The translations under genes and the position numbers were made by a program. From UBA5070 sp035352895 (GTDB taxonomy: Bacteria; Fibrobacterota; Fibrobacteria; UBA5070), in assembly GCA_035352895.1 (NCBI GenBank), contig DAOPYN010000039.1, forward strand, positions 1 through 41,838: a DNA stretch of 41,838 nucleotides, read 5' to 3'. Below are positions 22,720-31,020 of the stretch, piece by piece. Numbering within the stretch: the stretch's first letter is position 1; every line of letters starts with the position of its first letter. Under the pieces are notes generated by a model, which worked only from the letters and a program-made list of their open reading frames with translations, was not told where the DNA came from and did not search any database.

Positions 22720-24114
22720 ATGTCCGATCTGTTCCAACGCCTGGGCGGCTTTCTGCGCCTGGGTTTCCTCGCCATCCTCCTCCTCTTGCTGCTCATTCCC
22801 GTGACCATGGTCCGTTCCCTGGTTTCCGAGCGCCAATCCCGCGCCACGCAGGCCAATTCGGAAGTCGCCTCCAAGTGGGGCGAGGAGCAGTTCAGCGGAG
22901 CGTTCCGCCTGGATCTTCCCATCGAACGACGCACCGTCGACAAGAAGGGCGAGGTTTCCGTGGAGCACCTGGTGATCCATTCCTGGCCCGATTCCCTGGG
23001 TGTGGAAACCGAGCTGATCCCCACTTGGAAGAACCGCGGGATGTACCGGTTCCCCGTGTGGAAGGCCGACCAGAAATTCACCGGCCATTGGTCGGTTCCG
23101 GATCTGGACAAGCTGGGGTATTCGGGTTGGACCCCGCTGTGGAACGAAGCCCGCATCCAGGCATCCGTGGGATTGCCGCGCAACCTGGAAGGCATGACGC
23201 TGCAATTGGCCGGCCATCCCACGGAGTTCTACGCGCAGATCGACCCCATCCAGCAGGGTCTGGTCCCCTCCCAGGCCGGAAATTCGGACGACCAACCGTG
23301 GCGGTCGAACTCCTCCCGCCAGATCCTGCCATTGCAGGCCAAGCTCCCGGCGGAAGCAGACCACACACCCAACGGGCGGATCGCCTTCCTCGCCACCGCA
23401 ACCGTGAGAGGCAACGACGCCTACCACGTGCTCCCGCTGGCCAAGACCACCTCCATCCAGGTCCGCTCCAGCTGGACCGACCCGCGTTTCTGGGGTGCGT
23501 TCCTTCCCTCCGAGACGAAGAAGGGAACCGACGGGTTCACCTCGCGGTGGAACATCGCAAGCATCAACCTGAGCGCCCCAATGGTCTTCTTCGGGGAATC
23601 CGAGAGAGGCCAGGAGATCCCCGTGGCCTCGGTCCACATCCGCGAGCAGATCGACGCCTACGATTCCACCGATCGTGCCGTGAAATACGCGATCCTGTTC
23701 ATCGGGCTCATGTTCGCGGCCTTCTTCCTCCTGGAAACCAGCCTCGCCTCGCCCATGCACCCCATCCAGTACGCCATGGTGGGCTTGGAATGCGTGATGT
23801 TCTACCTGCTGACCTTGTCGCTGTCGGAACACATCGGCTTCGATCTGGCCTATCTCGCGGCTTCCATCCTGACCACCACCGTGATCGTCGCCTACATGCG
23901 ATCTGTGCTGGACTCCTGGGTGCGGAGCCTGGGTCTGGGCGTGGGCATGGCCCTCTTGCACGGATTCGTCTGGACCCTCCTGAAGGCGGAGGACCTGAGC
24001 CTGCTCATGGGAACCTCCGGACTGTTCGCGGTGCTCGCCGTCCTCCTGTGGTTCACCCGCCGCCTGCGCTGGACCAATCCCATCGGCAAGCCCGCCATCC
24101 AGAACGAAATCTGA
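22720..24114 (+). CDS. creD: Inner membrane protein CreD
   Basis: A 464-residue CreD family protein. One span at the N-terminus (FLAILLLLLLIPVTMV, followed by VSERQSR as in E. coli) is followed by a large periplasmic part and a C-terminal block of five or six spans (YAILFIGLMFAAFFLLETSL through LFAVLAVLLWF). The family's conserved stretch just before the C-terminal block is KYAILFIGLMFAAFFLLE. CreD is the main CreBC-regulated gene in enterobacteria and affects envelope integrity and colicin or beta-lactam sensitivity; its exact activity is unknown. ATG 22720 has AAGGA 7 bp upstream; the upstream in-frame ATG 22690 is less likely. A rho-independent terminator follows. Confidence 0.92.
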   Translation: MSDLFQRLGGFLRLGFLAILLLLLLIPVTMVRSLVSERQSRATQANSEVASKWGEEQFSGAFRLDLPIERRTVDKKGEVSVEHLVIHSWPDSLGVETELIPTWKNRGMYRFPVWKADQKFTGHWSVPDLDKLGYSGWTPLWNEARIQASVGLPRNLEGMTLQLAGHPTEFYAQIDPIQQGLVPSQAGNSDDQPWRSNSSRQILPLQAKLPAEADHTPNGRIAFLATATVRGNDAYHVLPLAKTTSIQVRSSWTDPRFWGAFLPSETKKGTDGFTSRWNIASINLSAPMVFFGESERGQEIPVASVHIREQIDAYDSTDRAVKYAILFIGLMFAAFFLLETSLASPMHPIQYAMVGLECVMFYLLTLSLSEHIGFDLAYLAASILTTTVIVAYMRSVLDSWVRSLGLGVGMALLHGFVWTLLKAEDLSLLMGTSGLFAVLAVLLWFTRRLRWTNPIGKPAIQNEI

Positions 24115-24141
24115 CATCGCGCGGGGGTTAGCCCGGCGTCG

Positions 24142-24170
24142 GCCGCCCCTTTCCTCGGGGGGCGGCTTTT
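24142..24170 (+). terminator. Rho-independent terminator after creD
   Basis: GCCGCCCC (24142-24149) pairs with GGGGCGGC (24159-24166) across a 9-nt loop, followed by TTTT. It ends the creBCD transcript. Confidence 0.85.
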
Positions 24171-24290
24171 CCCGTTTCCGCAACAGGCCTGGAAAGGGGC
24201 CATGGACCCGCATCCACGTGGACTAACTTTTCCTCGTTAACGGTATCGTAATCGTTGTGCTTCCCTCTCTCCCTACACAAGGCTTTCCCG

Positions 24291-24926
24291 ATGAAAACCT
24301 CCCTACTCCCTGCGATCGCGCTTTGCGGCATCGCTTCCACGTCCCACGCCGAAGGTCTGGCCAAGACCCGAGACGGCCTGTTCCTCGCCTTCGGGTTGGG
24401 TATCGGCTACGGATCCATGTCCACGGAAGCCACGATCCCCACCAGCTTCACCACGACGACGGACATGGAGATGACCAATTCCGGCCTGACCAATTCGTTC
24501 GATTTCCGCATTGGAGGAACGGTCGCCCAGGATCTGGCTCTCCATGCCACCTTGGTCGGCGATGCGATCGGTGGACCCGAGACGGAGCTCAAGATCGGAG
24601 GTCGGACCAAGACCGTGGATGCATTCAACTCCGTCGGATTCAGCATGCTCGGAGTCGGGGCCACCAAGTACTTCACCCCTGCCGACGCCTTCGTTTCCGC
24701 CTCCGCTGGAATCGCCACCTTCCAGGTCGAAGACACCTCCGAATCGTCCAGCAAGATCAAGGATCGGGGATTCGCTCTCCAGGGGAAGGTCGGCAAGGAG
24801 TGGTGGATCTCCCCCAACTGGGCCCTGGGAGTCGCCGGAGTCGTGAACTGGGCCTACGTCAGCCCCTCCGACGAGACCGACAAGTACCTGAGTGCCGGAG
24901 TCCAGTTCAGCGCCACCTACTGGTGA
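24291..24926 (+). CDS. Outer-membrane beta-barrel protein
   Basis: A 211-residue protein with a typical signal peptide (MKTSLLPAIALCGIASTSHA, cut before EG). The mature part consists of alternating strands such as LFLAFGLGIGYGSMS, LALHATLVGDAI, VGFSMLGVGATKYF and AFVSASAGIATFQV. It ends SAGVQFSATYW with the aromatic C-terminal residue favoured by the BAM complex. This fits an 8-stranded barrel like OmpX or OmpW-type proteins. ATG 24291 has AAGG about 8 bp upstream. The function cannot be told from sequence. It stands alone between the cre terminator and a convergent gene. Confidence 0.75.
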   Translation: MKTSLLPAIALCGIASTSHAEGLAKTRDGLFLAFGLGIGYGSMSTEATIPTSFTTTTDMEMTNSGLTNSFDFRIGGTVAQDLALHATLVGDAIGGPETELKIGGRTKTVDAFNSVGFSMLGVGATKYFTPADAFVSASAGIATFQVEDTSESSSKIKDRGFALQGKVGKEWWISPNWALGVAGVVNWAYVSPSDETDKYLSAGVQFSATYW

Positions 24927-24932
24927 GGCAAT

Positions 24933-24965
24933 CCCGGCTTTCCGGAAGCACTCCGACAAGCCGGG
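24933..24965. terminator. Stem-loop between convergent genes
   Basis: CCCGGCTT (24933-24940) and AAGCCGGG (24958-24965) form an 8-bp stem with a 17-nt loop between the outer-membrane protein gene and mlaE. It could end both transcripts; no T-run is visible. Confidence 0.55.
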
Positions 24966-24974
24966 GTTCATGAC

Positions 24975-25799
24975 CTAGAGCATGGTGTAGCCGATCACGA
25001 AATTGGACATCAGCACGCACACGGAAGAAGCCTGCACGGATTTTTCGATGGCGCGCCCCACCCCTTCGGCACCATTCCTGGCCTTGGTCCCGGAATAGCA
25101 GCCGAAGGTGGTGATGATGAAACCGAACACGAAGGCCTTCACCAGGGCCACGTAGACTTCCCAGTCCGAGTAGAAGAACCGCACGCCCTTCCAGAAGAGG
25201 GTGGGCTCCATTCCCTTGAACACCACGGCCACCGCCAAGGCGCCCATCAATCCGATGAACGCCGAGAGGATGCACAGGACCGGCAGCATCACCAGTCCCG
25301 CGATCACGCGCGGGGCCACCAGGAATTGGTGGCGGTCCAGACCGAGCACATCCATGGCGTCCAGCTGTTCGGTCACCGACATCGATCCCAGTTCGGAGGT
25401 CATGCCCGCTCCGGTACGACCGGCCACCACCAGCGCGGTGAGCACGGGCCCCATCTCCAGCATGATGGACTTTCCCACCGCGGTACCCATGAAGGTGAGG
25501 GGAACGAAATCGGAAAACAGGTAGGCCGCCTGCCAAGCCGTCACCGCTCCGGTGAAGATGGACGTGGTGCCCACCAACGGAATGGAACTGATCCCGATCG
25601 CGTACATCTGTTCCACGGTGAAGTGGTAGTGCCGGTAGAATTTCCAGCCCACCGCCGAGGTCCGCCCCAGGAAGTCCAGGTAGTTGAGGACGGATTCGAT
25701 GCCCTCCAGCACCCAACTCCCCACCCAGATGATGAGCCGGTCCACCCCCAGGAAGAGCCAGCTCAGGGGTTGCATCAGAGCGAAAAGCCGCTTGGACAT
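24975..25799 (-). CDS. mlaE: MlaE-family lipid transport permease
   Basis: A 274-residue inner membrane permease of the MlaE (YrbE) family. It has the conserved block GRTGAGMTSELGSMSVTEQLDAMDVLGLDRHQFLVAPR, close to the E. coli MlaE segment with EQLSAM and APR. About five spans follow the N-terminal amphipathic part. MlaE works with ATPase MlaF and substrate-binding MlaD to move phospholipids between the two membranes. Neither partner is in this window. mutY lies upstream on the same strand with a 68-bp gap, so the two may be co-transcribed. Confidence 0.9.
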   Translation of the reverse strand: MSKRLFALMQPLSWLFLGVDRLIIWVGSWVLEGIESVLNYLDFLGRTSAVGWKFYRHYHFTVEQMYAIGISSIPLVGTTSIFTGAVTAWQAAYLFSDFVPLTFMGTAVGKSIMLEMGPVLTALVVAGRTGAGMTSELGSMSVTEQLDAMDVLGLDRHQFLVAPRVIAGLVMLPVLCILSAFIGLMGALAVAVVFKGMEPTLFWKGVRFFYSDWEVYVALVKAFVFGFIITTFGCYSGTKARNGAEGVGRAIEKSVQASSVCVLMSNFVIGYTML

Positions 25800-25867
25800 C
25801 GTCCCTCAAGGTAGCATCCGGGTGAGGGTGGATGCCGCAGGGATTCGCTTCCGCAAGTCGGAAACCG

Positions 25868-26902
25868 CTATCCCGGCGAGGCTCCATCGGCTTTGGAACC
25901 GACGGGAATCGATGCCCGTTCCAACGCCTTGCGCACCAGGCTGGAGACCACCACCTGCCCCAATCGAGCTCGCGGCTGCCATGCCCAGCCCTCCGGAAGC
26001 ATGCCTCCCCTCCAGCGCCCGGAACGCACCTCCCACACCACCTTGTGGTGGGTGATCGCATGCCGGACGCTTCCCCATTGGGGCTCGCCGACCTGCAAGG
26101 CGGGATGGTCTCCCACGGCGGGAAGGATCCAGAGTCCGGACAGAAGTTCTCCGCCTCCCGCCTGGCGCAGCAGGATCGCTCGCTCGCGTTCCACCACGAG
26201 GGCGGTACGACACACCTCCACCACCTCCCGTTTGGCGCGAGGGGGTGGAAAGGCTTCCGGTGTTCCCAGAGCGCAAGCCTTGCAGGAATCCGCCACAGGG
26301 CAATCGCCGCAGTTGGGGTTGCGCGGTTTGCAGACCAAAGCTCCCAACTCCATGGTCGCTTCGTTGATCTCGCCCGCGTCCCCTCCCTGGATCCATGCCG
26401 CGGCGAGCTCCCGCATCCGACGGGCGCCATCTCCCCCTCGGGGATCCTTCGACATCGCGTGGTACCGGGAAAGGACCCTTTGCACGTTTCCATCCACCAT
26501 GGGCACCTGCAATCCCTTGCACAGAGAACCGATGGCCGCGGCGGTGTAGGGTCCCAAACCGGGGAGAGCCAGAAGGCCATCCAGGGTGGTCGGCCACCCC
26601 CCACGATGGATCGCCTGGGCGCATCGGTGCAGATTCCGCGCCCGACTGTAGTAGCCCAGTCCCGCCCAGGCAGCCATCACCTCTTCTTGGGAGGCCATCG
26701 CGAGATGGCCCGCGGAAGGGAAATTCTCCATCCATTCCAAAAACCGCGGGACCACCACCTCGAGCCGCGTTTGCTGGCTCATGACCTCGCTCACCAGGGT
26801 CTGCCAGGGGTCGCGGGGCGTGCCGGGAGGAGTGCGCCAGGGGAGGGATCGCCGGTGGGCGGAAAACCAGGAGAAGAGTGGAACAAGGACATTGCCTGAC
26901 AT
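25868..26902 (-). CDS. mutY: A/G-specific adenine glycosylase MutY
   Basis: A 344-residue base-excision repair enzyme that removes adenine mispaired with 8-oxoguanine. LPWR, the catalytic Glu39 in LVSEVMSQQT, the helix-hairpin-helix LPGLGPYTAAAIGS and the catalytic Asp in MVDGNVQRVLSR are all present. The [4Fe-4S] cluster loop is CKPRNPNCGDCPVADSC (C-x6-C-x2-C-x5-C). A NUDIX-like C-terminal domain follows, which reads the 8-oxoG strand. ATG 26902 has GGGATGAG upstream; an earlier in-frame ATG at 26929 has no better site. It is intact and of usual length, and marks the left border of the polysaccharide locus. Confidence 0.95.
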   Translation of the reverse strand: MSGNVLVPLFSWFSAHRRSLPWRTPPGTPRDPWQTLVSEVMSQQTRLEVVVPRFLEWMENFPSAGHLAMASQEEVMAAWAGLGYYSRARNLHRCAQAIHRGGWPTTLDGLLALPGLGPYTAAAIGSLCKGLQVPMVDGNVQRVLSRYHAMSKDPRGGDGARRMRELAAAWIQGGDAGEINEATMELGALVCKPRNPNCGDCPVADSCKACALGTPEAFPPPRAKREVVEVCRTALVVERERAILLRQAGGGELLSGLWILPAVGDHPALQVGEPQWGSVRHAITHHKVVWEVRSGRWRGGMLPEGWAWQPRARLGQVVVSSLVRKALERASIPVGSKADGASPG

Positions 26903-26998
26903 CTCATCCCCTTTCCATGGGTGTGCCAAACCGTGTCGAAATCCCTGATTGGCAATGGTTCCGTCCTACTCCAGGACGCCCCATGAACTCGTGCCAAG

Positions 26999-27026
26999 TT
27001 GGGGAAAATGTCGGGGGTAGTATATT
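26999..27026 (+). promoter_or_regulatory. Candidate promoter of the polysaccharide operon
   Basis: TTGGGG (26999-27004) and TATATT (27021-27026) are 16 bp apart on the plus strand. The start of transcription would fall about 4 bp before the first gene's ATG, so the message would be nearly leaderless, which makes the call uncertain. Confidence 0.35.
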
Positions 27027-27036
27027 TTTCAGGAAG

Positions 27037-28548
27037 ATGCCGACCTCAGTCCTACCCATCGCCGTTCTTGTTGCTGCTTTTCAGCTTTGCGCTCAAAGTA
27101 TCAACTCTTTTCCCTCAATTCAAGGCAACAACCTTACCTCCATCAAGCAGGTGCGAGGTGAACAGCAGACATTTAACGTAATTGATTCCTCGTTCTACAT
27201 CTCAAGCGGGGATCAATTTCGGCTCCGCTGGTGGGGAATTGAGACCAATGATATGGATCTAGTTGTCGACTCTCGGGGTGATCTTGTAATTCCCGATATC
27301 GGCAAAATCAAAGCGAGAAATCGCACCCTTCGTCAAGTACGCGATTCTGTGGAGCATTTCCTTTCCAAAAGAATCAAGACACAGCTTATTGATTTCCAGC
27401 TAACCAAGATCACCCCACCCCAAATTCGGATTTCAGGTGTTGTGCAGAGCCCAGGGATTTACCAATTCCCTCCAGCCACGAGGCTTTCTGTCGCGCTCCA
27501 AGCTGCGGATGTAAATGCTAATGCAGTTTTATCCAAAATCGGATCCATAGAGGATGCTCAAAAATTAGCACTCGATCCAAGCCCTAGTATTCGACGCGTA
27601 CTTGTCGTTCGAAATCAATCAGATTCAGCTTATTATGATTTAATGAAATCGATTCGAACTGCCGACCCGACGGAAGACCCCATTTTGTCTAACGGCGATC
27701 GGATCATTTTGCTGCCCCAAGGACCAGTTGCCTTCATAACCGGAGGATCGAATCATAACGGCGGAGTAGAGTTTATTCCGGGTGAGAGCATCAAATCCCT
27801 GCTGTTTTCTGCTGGCGAAGATTCCAGCTTGAAGCCTGAAATTTCGGGAGGCAGTGATTCACTCGGATATTGCGGAAAAAGCACCTCAAATGCGGTGTTT
27901 TCCTTGCCGCCCAGGCCATCTATCAAGAATTTGGAGTTTGCTTGGGTCGTGGGAAACATTCATCGCCCAGGAATGCACCAAGTCGGCAAGAATACTCGAA
28001 TGGCCGATGTGATACGCCAAGCTGGTGGAGTTATTGGCGGGGATGATTCCGGTTACTCCTTCGCAATCAAGCGAGGTTGGGAAGTCCTTGCACCCTTCCC
28101 AGCTCTGCTATCAGGAGGCAGCACCCTTCACGAGTTGAATAATTCCTTCTCGCTCTACGCAAAACTGACTCGGGGGGTTTACTCAGAAGAAAACCCTGTT
28201 ATTCAGCCGGGAGACACTATTTTCGTTGAAAAAATTCAACGAGTGGTGTGGGTTGGAGGGCAGGTGCGAAAGCCGGGTTATGTTACTTGGAAAGCAGGCT
28301 ACACTGTGGACCAGTATTATGAGCTGGCCGGAGGGTTGACGGACAACGCCTGGGACCAAGAGGCTCGTATTTTCAATCCCTTTTCAAAGCAACTCGTTCC
28401 TACGCAGAACACACCAATCCCTCCTGGTGCATTTGTGATTGTTCCCGAATCAAGGCGGCTTCAGCCGGAACAGTGGATCAGTATCGCTGTATCTCTTTCC
28501 AGTTTGGCTCTGACCCTAACGACACTCTTCTACACTGCCTCAAAATGA
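27037..28548 (+). CDS. Polysaccharide export protein (Wza-like, SLBB domains)
   Basis: A 503-residue exported protein. The signal peptide is MPTSVLPIAVLVAAFQLCAQ. A poly-export domain follows (YISSGDQFRLRWWG ... LVVDSRGDLVIPDIGKI ... LRQVRDSVEHFL), then at least three SLBB repeats, seen as RISGVVQSPGIYQFPPATRLS, WVVGNIHRPGMHQVGKNTRMAD and WVGGQVRKPGYVTWKAGYTV. The final 25 residues form one hydrophobic segment. Such proteins make the outer-membrane channel of Wzx/Wzy capsule or exopolysaccharide systems. Start: the ATG 27037 gives the signal peptide, though AGGA lies very close to it. It overlaps the next gene by 4 bp. The gene is much AT-richer than mutY beside it. Confidence 0.88.
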   Translation: MPTSVLPIAVLVAAFQLCAQSINSFPSIQGNNLTSIKQVRGEQQTFNVIDSSFYISSGDQFRLRWWGIETNDMDLVVDSRGDLVIPDIGKIKARNRTLRQVRDSVEHFLSKRIKTQLIDFQLTKITPPQIRISGVVQSPGIYQFPPATRLSVALQAADVNANAVLSKIGSIEDAQKLALDPSPSIRRVLVVRNQSDSAYYDLMKSIRTADPTEDPILSNGDRIILLPQGPVAFITGGSNHNGGVEFIPGESIKSLLFSAGEDSSLKPEISGGSDSLGYCGKSTSNAVFSLPPRPSIKNLEFAWVVGNIHRPGMHQVGKNTRMADVIRQAGGVIGGDDSGYSFAIKRGWEVLAPFPALLSGGSTLHELNNSFSLYAKLTRGVYSEENPVIQPGDTIFVEKIQRVVWVGGQVRKPGYVTWKAGYTVDQYYELAGGLTDNAWDQEARIFNPFSKQLVPTQNTPIPPGAFVIVPESRRLQPEQWISIAVSLSSLALTLTTLFYTASK

Positions 28549-29735
28549 ACAACAACGACCGCCTCCCGGCCCAGGATGATTCATTGAATATTCAATCCTT
28601 CAACACTCTTTCTTGGGTCATTGGAAGGACCCTCCATGGATGGAAAAGGGTTCTTATCTCCACCGTTGTTGGCGGAGCCATCTTTGCAACTGGAGCGCTG
28701 TTAACTGATAATCAGTATCAGGCTCATTCCTCCATCTTCTGCCAATCTTCTAAACGCGGCCTTCCTCTTTCCATGAAGGAAGGCCTTGATATTGGCGGTC
28801 TGTTGTCGCTTTCCGGGGGAGGTGATGAGCCTCCGAACTTGGTGGTTGCCCTATTAAATAGCAATGAATTGGCTCTTGCCTGTGTGAACAAATTCAACCT
28901 CGATTCTGTTTGGGAAATCAAGCCCAAGGATAGGCGATGGGAGAATTCTGTGAAAAGATGGAATCTGGCGTTTGGATTCCGTCAAGACGAAGAAAAAGTT
29001 TTACACCTTTACTTCAAGGACAAAAATCCTGCACTGGCCACAAAGGTGCTCGAGTTCTCCATCGCTTGGGTCGATTCTGCTTACGTAAGCATGAAGAAAA
29101 AACAGGCATTGGAGAATAACCATTTCATCTTCTCTCTACTTACCGAGAGAAGAAGGATGCTTGCCATTGCAGAAGACTCCTTGGTTTCGTTCCAGCGCAC
29201 GAACCTCATCATCGATCCGGAGATTGAAGTCTCCTCCGATCAGAAACTTCAATTGATGTTGCAGGAACAGCTCCTCTCGTCGAAGTTTCAGCAAGAGATC
29301 GCTCGCAAAGCATCCGGAGAAAGCAGCTCCGCATTTCAGCAGCAATCTGAAAAAATTCGCCTTATCCAAAATGCGATCGAGAAGAAAGTCGACAACCAGC
29401 TTGGCTCTCTTAAGGGAAAGATGAAGAATTCTGCTCGCATTGAATCTTGGTTGACTTTCGCTCGGCTGAAGCGAGAAGTCTTGATTCAAAATGCAGTCTT
29501 TCAAATTCTTTTGCAGCAGCACGAACAGGCTCAATTCGAGACCCAGAAATCGCTGCCAACCTTTTCCGTCCTTGATCGGGTAATGACACCCACAAAAAAA
29601 ATATCGCCGCCACGAACGATCATTACACTTTTAGGAGCCCTCCTTGGATTCGCTGCAGGTGCAATTACCACCATTTTATCCAAGGAAATCAAGGCGTTTC
29701 GGAGCCAACTTAAAATAAGCATCCGGGAAGGCTAA
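28545..29735 (+). CDS. Wzz/Wzc-type chain-length protein without kinase domain
   Basis: A 396-residue inner membrane protein of the polysaccharide co-polymerase type. One span near the N-terminus (LISTVVGGAIFATGALL) is followed by a large periplasmic part with heptad-like helices, and a second span (TIITLLGALLGFAAGAITTIL) lies near the C-terminus after the Pro-rich PTKKISPPRT that precedes it in this family. There is no tyrosine kinase domain behind it, as in Wzz or split Wzc systems, and no separate kinase in the window. It sets the length of the polymer made by the next gene product. ATGA overlap with the export gene. Confidence 0.8.
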   Translation: MNNNDRLPAQDDSLNIQSFNTLSWVIGRTLHGWKRVLISTVVGGAIFATGALLTDNQYQAHSSIFCQSSKRGLPLSMKEGLDIGGLLSLSGGGDEPPNLVVALLNSNELALACVNKFNLDSVWEIKPKDRRWENSVKRWNLAFGFRQDEEKVLHLYFKDKNPALATKVLEFSIAWVDSAYVSMKKKQALENNHFIFSLLTERRRMLAIAEDSLVSFQRTNLIIDPEIEVSSDQKLQLMLQEQLLSSKFQQEIARKASGESSSAFQQQSEKIRLIQNAIEKKVDNQLGSLKGKMKNSARIESWLTFARLKREVLIQNAVFQILLQQHEQAQFETQKSLPTFSVLDRVMTPTKKISPPRTIITLLGALLGFAAGAITTILSKEIKAFRSQLKISIREG

Positions 29736-31012
29736 TGGCCTTCCTTTTCATGGCTGGGGCATTCGCTGCCATAGCCGCTGGTCGATACTTTTCCGGCCGG
29801 TGGCTGACCCCTTTCAATGCGTACTTATTTGCACAGGGCTTTTTATTGGGAATCGCTTTTTTAAAGCTTTCCCCAGAAATGTCAGATTTCCACATCTCCA
29901 CTTGGCTTGCGGTAATCTCAAGCATGCTGGCATTTGGGATTGGCAGCCTTTTAGGTAGATTCGAAAAGCCCGGCCATCTCGAACCGAACAGCACCTTTGA
30001 AAAGGAATTTGAAACAACCTTCTTGCATCTCGCATCTAGGATTCAGCCTCTTCTCCTTATCTCCTTTTCGATTGGGGTTTATCTTTCCTATCAATCTGCG
30101 GGCCAATGGCCTGCGTTTTCCTCCTCTCCTGAGGATTCAAGAATACTCTTTGCTTGGCCCGGGTTCGCTGGGGTGATGTTTTTTCAGGTCATTTATATCC
30201 TCGCATTGTGCTCGGTTGTCCTTTTGACAAAGGAAAATGGCTTTCTTTGGCGCATCCTCGGGGTGACCGGAATCGCTTTTCCTGTTCTCGTTTCAGGCCT
30301 CTCTGGGATGCGTTTCTACGGCATTCTAGTCATCATCAGCATCCTCTTCTTTCGAGATTCTAAACGCCCCCTAAAGCTTTCCCACCTTATTATCTCTGGG
30401 GTTGCGATCGTCTCCCTGCTGGTGTTTCTGTTCCTAGTTCGTTTGAATCTTCTAAATGCAACTGCAATCAATTTTGGCCTTCAGCATCGAGAAAGCCTGA
30501 AGGCTCTCTATATGCCTATTTATCTGTATGTTGCGAATAATTATTGGAATCTTGATTGGCTATTCTTGCACCACGATACTTTCCGCTCACTGGAATCATC
30601 CTTCGGGTATTTCTCCTTTTCTGGCCTCATTTACCCTACTCATTTCACATTTGCCCTCGATGACGCTCTCGAAACCTCAATGCGATTCGTGAGTGTCCTG
30701 AAAATCCCCAATTTCAACACCACATCTTACCAAGGCGTTTTATTTGTTGATTTCGGATGGCCTGGATTGCTGATCATCCCCCTCGTGTGGGGCTACTTTT
30801 CCACGGTTGTCCATCGTAGAGCGACCAAATCCGAATGCATCTACTATAGAATCCTTTATGCAATCCTTGGATTTTCTATTTTCTTTAGCTTTTTTGTCTG
30901 GATTTTCCAGCAACCTTCATTTGTGATCGGCCTGTTGTTTGTTTTGGCCATGGGCGCCTTTGCAAAAATCAACTCAACTCGGCGACTCAATGCCAGTAAG
31001 GCAAAGGGTTGA
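29735..31012 (+). CDS. Oligosaccharide repeat-unit polymerase (Wzy-like)
   Basis: A 425-residue protein with about eleven hydrophobic spans and a larger loop (residues about 235-320) rich in Tyr, Trp and His. It starts MAFLFMAGAFAAIAAGRYF and ends with short positively charged tails, the usual shape of Wzy polymerases and related O-antigen polymerases. Sequence motifs in this family are weak, so the call rests on topology and on position between the chain-length gene and the flippase gene. The start overlaps the stop of the previous gene (TAATG). Confidence 0.72.
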   Translation: MAFLFMAGAFAAIAAGRYFSGRWLTPFNAYLFAQGFLLGIAFLKLSPEMSDFHISTWLAVISSMLAFGIGSLLGRFEKPGHLEPNSTFEKEFETTFLHLASRIQPLLLISFSIGVYLSYQSAGQWPAFSSSPEDSRILFAWPGFAGVMFFQVIYILALCSVVLLTKENGFLWRILGVTGIAFPVLVSGLSGMRFYGILVIISILFFRDSKRPLKLSHLIISGVAIVSLLVFLFLVRLNLLNATAINFGLQHRESLKALYMPIYLYVANNYWNLDWLFLHHDTFRSLESSFGYFSFSGLIYPTHFTFALDDALETSMRFVSVLKIPNFNTTSYQGVLFVDFGWPGLLIIPLVWGYFSTVVHRRATKSECIYYRILYAILGFSIFFSFFVWIFQQPSFVIGLLFVLAMGAFAKINSTRRLNASKAKG

Positions 31013-31020
31013 GGTAGAAC

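Noticed and set aside
24257..24973. Arg-rich plus-strand ORF overlapping the outer-membrane protein gene
   Set aside because: Out of frame with the gene that has a signal peptide and barrel strands; typical shadow composition.
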